Shown piece by piece: positions 44,269 to 50,843 of a stretch of 51,811 nt of DNA (its first letter is position 1; every line of letters starts with the position of its first letter). Location: NCBI GenBank assembly GCA_964555675.1, contig CAZKTU010000016.1, positions 1 through 51,811 on the forward strand. The letters run 5' to 3'. The stretch is from CAIWXH01 sp964555675 (GTDB lineage Bacteria > Chloroflexota > Chloroflexia > Chloroflexales > Chloroflexaceae). The position numbers were made by a program, and so were the translations under genes. Below the pieces are notes generated by a model that made no database searches, was not told the DNA's origin, and was given only the letters and a program-made list of their open reading frames with translations.

Positions 44269-44280
44269 GCTCGTACGAGC
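44269..44280. promoter_or_regulatory. Palindrome upstream of the sugar ABC operon
   Basis: GCTCGTACGAGC is a perfect 12-base palindrome in the 263-base gap between the LacI gene and the binding-protein gene. LacI-family proteins bind such symmetric sites, though usually with a central CG. The gap also contains CGCACT (44191-44196) and CATGTAA (44206-44212), echoing parts of the element at 43065-43080. No clear promoter hexamers seen. Confidence 0.4.
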
Positions 44281-44395
44281 TCTGGCGTCGCTAGCTAGAC
44301 CGCTGAGCAGCAAGGAGGTTATGCCTATCGCGCATCGCCACTCGACCAGCCGGCGCTCCTCGTGGATGGAATCCGTTAATCAGGAGAATGAACTC

Positions 44396-45829
44396 ATGCG
44401 AAACAGGCAGGCTCCTCTGGCAGCGTTTGCCATGCTCATCGTGCTCGTGCTCGCCGCCTGTGGCGGGCAGGCGCCCTCTGCGACCACCGGCGAAGCGACA
44501 GCGCCCGCCGCCCAGCCCACCACCGCGCCCGAGCCTACCGCCGCCCCCGCCGCGACCGCCGCCCCCGCTGCGACCGCCGCCCCGGCGACCGGCTCGGCGA
44601 CGCCCCCCAACTGCGGCAGCGACCCGGTGACCCTGAATGCCTACTTCGAGACCGGCTTCGATCTGCCCTTCAAGCTCTCGGAAGAGTTCGCCAAGCAGTA
44701 CCCCAACGTGACCTGGGACATCAAGCAGGACCAGTTCACGAACTTGATCAACGCCACCCCGCGCCTGCTCTCCGGCGACAACCCGCCTGATCTCATCCGC
44801 CTGCCGACCCTGGTCACCTTCGCCCGGGACGGGCAGCTCAAGAACCTCGACGAGTACGCGGCGGCGTTCGGCTGGGACACCTGGCCCGTGCCCCAGCTCA
44901 ACCAGGCCCGCGTCGCCGAGGACGGAACCCGCGGCAGCGGATCGCTCTACGCGATGGGCCTCAACTACAGCCTCACCGGCATCTTCTACAACAAGCAGCT
45001 CGCCGCGCAGATCGGCATGACCGAGCCGCCCAAGACCCTCGCCGAGTTCGAGGAGTTGCTCGCCAAAGCCAAGGCTGCGGACCTCCTGCCGATCATGCAG
45101 TGGGGCAGCGCCAAGAGCGGCATGGGGCTCGCCTTCCCGCTGCAGGGGCTGATGGCCTCGCTCGGCCCGGTCGGGCCGATCAACGACTGGATCTTCCAGA
45201 AGCAGGGCGCGACCGTCGACCTGCCCTCGAACCTTGAGGCCGCCCAGCGCCTGGAGCAGTGGATCAGCAGCGGCTACTTCCCGACCGATGTCAACTCGAT
45301 CGAGTACACTGACGCCGCCGCCCGCTTCACTAAGGGCGAGGGGGTCTTCACCTTCAACGGCGACTGGCAGAACGCCGGCTACGACGCCGGCATGCCCGGC
45401 AACGTCGGGTTCTTCCTGATGCCCCCGGCCGATGCCAGCGGGAGCCCGGTCGCCATGTCCGCCCCGCTGACCTATGGCATCGCGGCCAACGCCAAGAACG
45501 CCGACTGCGCAGCGTTCTTCCTCAACTGGGTGGCGACCAACCCAGGCGCGCGTGAGATCAACGTGACCGTAGGTGGCTCGAACCCGGGCGGCCCCCCCGA
45601 CGCCACGCTACCGAGCGTGGCCGCCGGCTCGGTCACCAATGACACGCTCGCCGCCGGCGCCGTGATCGGGAAGGCGGGCACCTCGATGGACTTCATCGCC
45701 AATGCCACGAGCTCGATCTTTGCCCAGGGCTGGACGCCCGAGCTCCAGAAGATGGTTGGCGCGAAGCAGGACGCAGCGGGGCTCTTGCAGGCTGTGCAGG
45801 CCCAGTACGAGCGCGAGCTAGCGCAGTAG
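44396..45829 (+). CDS. Sugar ABC transporter substrate-binding lipoprotein (CUT1)
   Basis: Extracytoplasmic binding protein delivering an oligosaccharide or related sugar to the permeases. 477 aa. The signal peptide ends in the lipobox VLAAC, followed by an alanine/proline/threonine tether (APEPTAAPAATAAPAAT) and a type 1 solute-binding domain. Marks include LNAYFETGFDLPFKLSEEFAKQYPNV in pattern, NPPDLIRLPTLVTFARDGQLKNLDEY, YNKQLAAQIGMTEPPKTLAEFEELL and FTFNGDWQNAGYDA. I chose the ATG at 44396, with AGGAG 9 bases upstream, which starts the signal peptide correctly. Substrate cannot be named. It is the first gene of the importer operon after lacI. Confidence 0.94.
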   Translation: MRNRQAPLAAFAMLIVLVLAACGGQAPSATTGEATAPAAQPTTAPEPTAAPAATAAPAATAAPATGSATPPNCGSDPVTLNAYFETGFDLPFKLSEEFAKQYPNVTWDIKQDQFTNLINATPRLLSGDNPPDLIRLPTLVTFARDGQLKNLDEYAAAFGWDTWPVPQLNQARVAEDGTRGSGSLYAMGLNYSLTGIFYNKQLAAQIGMTEPPKTLAEFEELLAKAKAADLLPIMQWGSAKSGMGLAFPLQGLMASLGPVGPINDWIFQKQGATVDLPSNLEAAQRLEQWISSGYFPTDVNSIEYTDAAARFTKGEGVFTFNGDWQNAGYDAGMPGNVGFFLMPPADASGSPVAMSAPLTYGIAANAKNADCAAFFLNWVATNPGAREINVTVGGSNPGGPPDATLPSVAAGSVTNDTLAAGAVIGKAGTSMDFIANATSSIFAQGWTPELQKMVGAKQDAAGLLQAVQAQYERELAQ

Positions 45830-45850
45830 GCAGAGCTATGTAGGCGCATT

Positions 45851-45922
45851 GAGGGTAGCTGGGAATCGTTGGGGCCGGCTCGGGCGCGGCCCTGAAGCCG
45901 ACAGACGGCCCCAGCTACCCTC
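45851..45922 (+). repeat. Large stem-loop between binding-protein and permease genes
   Basis: GAGGGTAGCTGGG (45851-45863) is perfectly complementary to CCCAGCTACCCTC (45910-45922), enclosing 46 bases with further GC pairing (GGGGCC, CGGCT/AGCCG). It lies in the transcript between the lipoprotein stop and the permease start. Such stems often protect the upstream message or cut read-through, giving more binding protein than permease. Confidence 0.65.
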
Positions 45923-45938
45923 CTTGGGCGCCAGAGCG

Positions 45939-46883
45939 ATGGTGATAGCTGTGATGACACCAGAGAATTCGCCCCCGACCCTCGTGGTTGCGCAACGAAG
46001 CTCCCGCCGGACCCGTGTTCGTCGGGAGCACGTTGTCGGCTGGCTGTTCGTCCTACCGGCCCTGCTCATCTACGCGCTCTTCGTGCTCGTGCCGCTGCTC
46101 TTGACGATTGGCTACTCGTTCGTCCGCTGGAACGGCGTCGGCCCGATGAGCTGGGTTGGGCTCAAGAACTACCAGACGGTTCTGGAAGTTCCCGATCTGC
46201 TCGGGACGATCGTCAACGCGTTCTGGCTGGTGATATGGTTCAGCGCCATCCCGGTGGCGCTGGGTCTGATCGTCGCCAATGTGATCCATCGGGTGGCGAC
46301 CGGGCGGCTGGGGGCAGTGGCCCGGACGGTACTCTTTCTGCCCCAGGTCATCCCGCTGGTCGCCGCCGGGATCATCTGGGGCTGGCTGCTCTCGCTGAGT
46401 GGCCTGGTCAACGCGATCCTCACGGCCGCCGGCCTCGGCGCGATCACCCGCGCCTGGCTGGGCGACTTCGACACGGCGCTTCCCGCCGTCGGCATGATCG
46501 GGGTCTGGGTGCTGCTGGGATTCTGCACCGTCCTGCTGCTGACCGGTATGACGAAGATCGACGCGGCGCTCTACGAGGCCGCGCGCATCGACGGCGCCGG
46601 GTGGCTGCGCGAGTTCGGTGCGATTACTATCCCGCTGCTGAGGAACGAGATTGGCGTGTGTTTGACGGTCACAGTCATCGCTGCGCTCGCCGCCTTCGAC
46701 ATCGTCTATGTCGCGACGGGCGGCGGGCCCGGTAACGCGACGGCCGTTCCCGGGATCCAGATCTATGTGCTGGCGTTCTCGCAGCGCCAGATCGGGCTGG
46801 CATCGGCACTAGCCGTGCTGCTTATGCTGCTGGTCATCGTCGTGATCTTGCCGATCCAGCGGTTGGCTAGGGAGGACACGTGA
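45939..46883 (+). CDS. Sugar ABC transporter permease, MalF/UgpA type
   Basis: 314-aa inner-membrane permease with six helices. The cytoplasmic EAA loop is EAARIDGAGWLREFGAITIP, which docks onto the ATPase. Preceding text (GWLFVLPALLIYALFVLVPLLLTIGYSFVRWNGVG in pattern) is typical of the first CUT1 permease. The start is not certain: ATG at 45939 or 45954, neither with a strong ribosome site; translation may depend on the stem-loop upstream. Its stop overlaps the next start (TGATG). No ATPase gene is in view, so an all-purpose MsmK-like ATPase is probably encoded elsewhere or past the gap. Confidence 0.92.
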   Translation: MVIAVMTPENSPPTLVVAQRSSRRTRVRREHVVGWLFVLPALLIYALFVLVPLLLTIGYSFVRWNGVGPMSWVGLKNYQTVLEVPDLLGTIVNAFWLVIWFSAIPVALGLIVANVIHRVATGRLGAVARTVLFLPQVIPLVAAGIIWGWLLSLSGLVNAILTAAGLGAITRAWLGDFDTALPAVGMIGVWVLLGFCTVLLLTGMTKIDAALYEAARIDGAGWLREFGAITIPLLRNEIGVCLTVTVIAALAAFDIVYVATGGGPGNATAVPGIQIYVLAFSQRQIGLASALAVLLMLLVIVVILPIQRLAREDT

Positions 46884-47707
46884 TGGCAATCGGTCGCGGC
46901 GAACTGTGGGCCGGCCGGGTGTTCCTTATCGTGCTGATGGCCTTCACCATCCTCCCCTTCATCAGCATCTTCACCACCGCGCTGCACCCATCGGGGACGG
47001 TGCCCAATGCGCTCGAATGGCCTGCCGAGCCGCAGTGGGGCAACTTCATCACCGCCTTCAGGGTTGCGGAAATGCCCGCGTTGCTCATGTCGAGCGGATT
47101 TATTGTCGTTGCCGTCGTGCCGGTGGCGCTCCTGATCGCGACGATGGCGGGCTTCGCGATCGGCCATCTGCGCATTCCGGGCGCCCAGGTGCTGCTCGCC
47201 CTTTTCGTGCTCGGCCTGACGCTCCCATTTCCGGGGATCATCGTGCCGATCTATATCGTAGAACGGGCCCTGGGGATCTACAACACGCGGCTCGCGATCG
47301 TGCTGCCGCTGATCGCCCTCTACATGCCCTTCGCGGTCTTTTGGATGCGGGCGCACTTTGTCAGCATGCCGAGTGAGATCTCGGAGGCGGCCCGCGTGGA
47401 CGGGGCGACGACGTGGGAGCTGTTCTGGCGCATTCATGTGCCGCTGGCACGAGCGCCGCTGGCATCACTGGCGATTCTGCTCTCGATCTGGACGTGGAAC
47501 CAATTTCTGCTCGCGCTGGTGCTGGTAGAAGACCCCAGTCAGCGGACGATGGCTGGTGCGCTCGGCGCGTTTCAAGGCCAGTATGCCACTGACATTCCGC
47601 TGCTCTGCGCCGGCACGCTGCTGATCCTGTTGCCTACCCTGCTGCTCTTTGTGCTGTTTCAACGTCAGATTATCGCGGCTTTGCTCCAGGGCTCGATCAA
47701 GGGATGA
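46883..47707 (+). CDS. Sugar ABC transporter permease, MalG/UgpE type
   Basis: 274 aa, six helices. EAA loop: EAARVDGATTWELFWRIHVP. Other family marks are FILPFISIFTTALHPSG-like N-terminus, FPGIIVPIYIVERALGIYNTRLAIVLPL and IWTWNQFLLALVLVEDPSQRT, in pattern. GGGAGG lies 7 bases before the ATG at 46883, and the start overlaps the upstream stop, so the two permeases are translationally coupled and made one to one. It ends 3 bases before the assembly gap, so any downstream operon gene is hidden. Confidence 0.94.
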   Translation: MAIGRGELWAGRVFLIVLMAFTILPFISIFTTALHPSGTVPNALEWPAEPQWGNFITAFRVAEMPALLMSSGFIVVAVVPVALLIATMAGFAIGHLRIPGAQVLLALFVLGLTLPFPGIIVPIYIVERALGIYNTRLAIVLPLIALYMPFAVFWMRAHFVSMPSEISEAARVDGATTWELFWRIHVPLARAPLASLAILLSIWTWNQFLLALVLVEDPSQRTMAGALGAFQGQYATDIPLLCAGTLLILLPTLLLFVLFQRQIIAALLQGSIKG

Positions 47708-47710
47708 GCT

Positions 47711-47810
47711 NNNNNNNNNNNNNNNNNNNNNNNNNNNNNNNNNNNNNNNNNNNNNNNNNNNNNNNNNNNNNNNNNNNNNNNNNNNNNNNNNNNNNNNNNN
47801 NNNNNNNNNN
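47711..47810. other. Assembly gap, 100 Ns
   Basis: Exactly 100 Ns, the usual placeholder for a gap of unknown length. The bases on both sides read GAGCT, so the contig ends share five bases. Gene content on the two sides is unrelated. Confidence 0.99.
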
Positions 47811-48395
47811 GAGCTCTTCGGCCACCACCGTGTGGACCACAGCCCTGAACAGGCCCCAGCTGCGCCAGTTGCCGCCGATCTTGCGGTCGGTGCGGTCTTC
47901 GAGGTCGGCCAGGCTCGCCGCGATGGCGGGCAGCGCCGCCGGCTCGACCGCGTCGAAGGCCTCGACCTGCTCGTTGGGGTCCTGGACCACCAGCTCGCCG
48001 CCCAGCTCGTCGAGCAGGAAGGCGAAGGTGTAGAAGGCGTGGCGGTCGGGCGGCGTCTCTGGGGCCCTGTAGGCAATCACGGCCATGAGGCGGCGGACGG
48101 CCACGCTGAGGCTGGTCTCCTCGGCTACCTCGCGTAGCAGGGCGGCCTCGATCGGCTCGCCGTGGGCCACGCCGCCGGTCAGCAGGCGGAAGACCCCGGC
48201 CGGGTAGAAGGTCTTGCGCGCGGTCAGCAGCCGCCCGCCGGGGCGCCTGATCACCATGCAGACCTCGCCGAAGCGGTCGGTCATGCGCATGGGGTCGAAG
48301 AGGCCGTCGGGGATGGCGGCCTCGACGAAGCGGGTCGGGCCATAGCGGGCGGTCAGCTCGGCCACCTCTGTGGCGAGCGCTTCTGGCATTGACAT
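47811..48395 (-). CDS. NUDIX hydrolase, 3' end lost in the gap
   Basis: Hydrolyses a nucleoside diphosphate linked to another group, or a similar pyrophosphate. About 195 residues are visible. The Nudix box is complete apart from its last Gly: GGVAHGEPIEAALLREVAEETSL, in pattern, where the final EExG is EETS; the metal-binding Glu residues are kept. A preceding domain segment (GEVCMVIRRPGGRLLTARKTFYPAGVFRLL) is normal for the fold. I chose the ATG at 48393-48395, with AGGAAG about 4 bases upstream. The C-terminus runs into the Ns, so the true length is unknown. Substrate not predictable. Confidence 0.88.
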
Positions 48396-48421
48396 AAAGC
48401 TTCCTGCGCTGCGGCCCGGGC

Positions 48422-49249
48422 TCAAGCCAGGCCGAGGCGATCGAGGAGCGGCTGCACGAGCGCGGGCTCGACTTGGGCCAGGGCCTGGGCTGGGTGGTGG
48501 CTATCGCTCCCGCCCGAGACGAGCAGCCCGAATTTGGCGGCCAGGATGGCGTAGAGCTCGACCTGGGCGGGGCTGTGGGTCGGGTAGTAGACCTCGATCC
48601 CATCGAGGCCGGCCTCGACCAGGGCCTCGAGGTCAGCGTCGTCGGCGGGCACGGCGTAGATGCCCTTGCTGCGGCCGGGGTGGGCCAGCACCGCGACGGC
48701 CCCGAGGCGATGGGCCACCGCGATCACCTCGTCGACGCCCAGGGGCCTGTAGGCGCCGCGCAGCACGGTCAGCAGGTAGCGCATGCCGGCCTCCTCGTCG
48801 CCCTCGCCGGCCACGCGCCCAGGCAGCCGGTTCTGGCGCGCCAGGGCCGTGGCCACGTCGGCGACATTGGGCTGGCGGCCCAGGTCGTCGAGGCCCGCGA
48901 GGCCGAAGCCCTGGCCCGGCAGCTCGGCCATGAGGCGCTGTGCGTCGGCGGCGTTACGCTCGAACACGGCGGCGCACAGCTCGAGCAGGGCGGGGGCCGC
49001 GGGGTCGGCGCCATAGACCAGGGTGTGCCACAGCTTGCCGTTGTAGGCGCTGTCGATCTCGACCCCGCTGACCACGGCCACCCCGTGGCGGCGTCCGGCG
49101 GCCTGCAGGGCCGCGACGCTCGCCGTCGTATTATGGTCGGCCGCGGCGATGACCGTCAGGCCGCGCTCGGCCGCCGCCGCGGCGAGGGCCTCGGGCGCCC
49201 AGCTGGAATGGTGGGGCGTCGCCGTGGTGTGAATATGCAGGTCGATCAT
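48422..49249 (-). CDS. PHP-domain metal phosphoesterase
   Basis: 275 aa. Metal-binding motifs of the PHP fold are all present: DLHIHTTATPHHSSW at the N-terminus, AADHNTT, SGVEID, LAHPGRSKG and GGSDSHHP near the end. Relatives include the RNase AM/TrpH (YciV) group, which removes phosphate from 3',5'-bisnucleotides or trims RNA 5' ends; this assignment within the superfamily is tentative. The ATG at 49247-49249 overlaps the stop of the upstream EamA gene as ATGA, so expression is coupled. The NUDIX gene follows after 26 bases. Confidence 0.9.
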   Translation of the reverse strand: MIDLHIHTTATPHHSSWAPEALAAAAAERGLTVIAAADHNTTASVAALQAAGRRHGVAVVSGVEIDSAYNGKLWHTLVYGADPAAPALLELCAAVFERNAADAQRLMAELPGQGFGLAGLDDLGRQPNVADVATALARQNRLPGRVAGEGDEEAGMRYLLTVLRGAYRPLGVDEVIAVAHRLGAVAVLAHPGRSKGIYAVPADDADLEALVEAGLDGIEVYYPTHSPAQVELYAILAAKFGLLVSGGSDSHHPAQALAQVEPALVQPLLDRLGLA

Positions 49250-50181
49250 CGGCCCTCCGTGGCGGGGGCCTCGACGGCCACGTTCGGCGCGGCGCGCCGG
49301 CGGCCCTCGGCCCGCAGGTTGATCCAGTTGCCCAGCAGCATCAGCCCGGCCCCGGCCAGCACCAGGGGGGCCAGGGGCTCGTCGTAGAAGAGCGCGCCGA
49401 CCACGGCGATCAGGGGCAGGCGCAGGAAGTCGAGGGGCACCACGACCGTCGCGTCGGCCAGGGCCAGGGCCCGGGCCATGCAGTAGTGGGCGCTCAGGGC
49501 CGCGAGCCCGACCACCAGCAGCCATGGCCACAGCTCGGCGCTCGGCCAGCGCCAGGCCACCAGCGAGGGGAGTAGCCCCAGGGGCAGCTGGATGACCGTC
49601 ATGTAGAAGAGGATGGCCAGGGGCGAGTCGCCCTGGGCCAGGCGTCGGGTGAGGGTGTGCGAGAAGGCGTAGCAGACGGCGCTGGCCAGCACGGCCAGGG
49701 CGGCGGGGTGGACGCCCGCGAGGCCGGGGCGCAGGATCAGCAGCAGCCCGGCCACGCCGAGGCCGACTGCGGCCAGGCGCGGGGCGGTGAAGCGCTCGCC
49801 GAGCAGCAGCGCTGCCAGGATGGCCGTCCAGATCGGGGTGGTGAACTCGATCGCGAAGACCTCGGCCAGGGGGATGAAGCCCAGGCCGTAGAACCAGCCG
49901 AACTGCCCGCCGAAGTGGGCCAGATTGCGCAGCAGATGCAGGCCCGGCCGTCGCGTGCGCGCCCTGGCCCAGCCTGCGCGCCAGAGCAGCAGGCTGATCA
50001 CGGCCAGGCCGATCAGGCTGCGGAAGAAGAGGATCTGGAAGGTGCTGATGGCGCCCGCCAGCTCGCGCCCGCCCACAGCCATGGCCATGAACGAGAGCAG
50101 GGCCCCGCCCATCCAGGCCGCGGCGACGGCAACGCCCCCAGCGGCGGGCCCGGGCGAGGCGGGGCGGCCAGCAGCCCGCAT
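49246..50181 (-). CDS. EamA/DMT-family transporter
   Basis: 311 aa, ten predicted helices in two EamA repeats (about 20-150 and 160-295). Typical segments are FQILFFRSLIGLAVISLLLW, AEVFAIEFTTPIWTAILAALLLGERF and VVPLDFLRLPLIAVVGALFYDEPLAPLVLAGAGLMLLGNW, in pattern. Probably exports or exchanges a small metabolite. GGAGG lies 8 bases before the ATG at 50179-50181. It is 3 bases after the rhodanese-like gene and overlaps the PHP gene, forming a leftward operon of at least three genes. Confidence 0.92.
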   Translation of the reverse strand: MRAAGRPASPGPAAGGVAVAAAWMGGALLSFMAMAVGGRELAGAISTFQILFFRSLIGLAVISLLLWRAGWARARTRRPGLHLLRNLAHFGGQFGWFYGLGFIPLAEVFAIEFTTPIWTAILAALLLGERFTAPRLAAVGLGVAGLLLILRPGLAGVHPAALAVLASAVCYAFSHTLTRRLAQGDSPLAILFYMTVIQLPLGLLPSLVAWRWPSAELWPWLLVVGLAALSAHYCMARALALADATVVVPLDFLRLPLIAVVGALFYDEPLAPLVLAGAGLMLLGNWINLRAEGRRRAAPNVAVEAPATEGR

Positions 50182-50184
50182 CGC

Positions 50185-50757
50185 TCAGCCCTCCGTATTC
50201 GTGCGCTCGACGGGGTGCCCCGCGTCGCGCCAGGCCTGGAAGCCGCCCTCGAGGGCGATCACGGTCGGGTAGCCCAGCTCCATGAAGATCTGGGCGCCGC
50301 GCTGCCCCGACTCGGGCCGGCTGGCGTCGCCGTAGGCGATAATCACGGTGCCAGGGGGCAGATCGGCCAGCCTGGTCTCGAGCTCGCGCGAGGTGATCGT
50401 CAGGGCGCCGGGGATGTGGCCGGCGCTGTACTCGGTGCCGGCCCGCACGTCGATGAAGACGGCGGTGCCCGCGTCGAAGCGGCTGCGGGCCTCGGCCAGA
50501 CTGATCTGCGCCACGGCGGGGCCGTCGGGGTTGAGGCCCCCGTGGGTCGCCCCGGGGCCTTCGACGGCGGGGGCCTCAGCCTGGGGCGCGGCGGGCGGGG
50601 CCTCGGCGGCGGGCGCGGGCGCCTGGACGGGGGGCGGGGTGCTGGTCAGCACAAAGGCGACCATGGCGGCGATGGCGATCATGCCGCCGATCAGGGCTGG
50701 GGCAAACCAGCGCGGCGGGCCGCGCCGGCCCGGTTCGGCATCACTCTGTAGGGTCAT
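50185..50757 (-). CDS. Membrane-anchored rhodanese-like domain without catalytic Cys
   Basis: 190 aa. A short cytoplasmic start is followed by one helix (FAPALIGGMIAIAAMVAFVLT), an alanine/proline linker and a rhodanese domain outside the membrane (FIDVRAGTEYSAGHIPGAL, ALEGGFQAWRDAGHPVE). In active rhodaneses the loop after the central strand carries a Cys (as in CxxGxR); here it reads YGDASRPESGQR, so sulfur transfer by the usual route is not possible. It may bind a ligand or partner instead. ATG at 50755-50757 with AGGA about 9 bases upstream. First gene of the leftward unit. Confidence 0.88.
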   Translation of the reverse strand: MTLQSDAEPGRRGPPRWFAPALIGGMIAIAAMVAFVLTSTPPPVQAPAPAAEAPPAAPQAEAPAVEGPGATHGGLNPDGPAVAQISLAEARSRFDAGTAVFIDVRAGTEYSAGHIPGALTITSRELETRLADLPPGTVIIAYGDASRPESGQRGAQIFMELGYPTVIALEGGFQAWRDAGHPVERTNTEG

Positions 50758-50789
50758 CGGTGGCCATCCTGTTCTAGGGTTCGACAGCC

Positions 50790-50816
50790 ATTTTACCACG
50801 GGCCCCGTGGTATACT
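50790..50816. promoter_or_regulatory. Divergent promoters around a 19-base palindrome
   Basis: TACCACGGG-C-CCCGTGGTA (50794-50812) is perfectly symmetric. Its right end overlaps TATACT (50811-50816), a -10 for the metallo-hydrolase gene. Its left end overlaps TAAAAT on the minus strand (50795-50790), a -10 for the rhodanese-like gene. A regulator bound here would cover both promoters. No clear -35 hexamers. Confidence 0.55.
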
Positions 50817-50843
50817 CTCGCCACTGCCCGCCAGGAGCGCACT

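Noticed and set aside
44249..44395. Upstream extension of the sugar-binding lipoprotein
   Set aside because: It would bury the signal peptide behind 49 hydrophilic residues; AGGAG and the signal peptide place the start at 44396.
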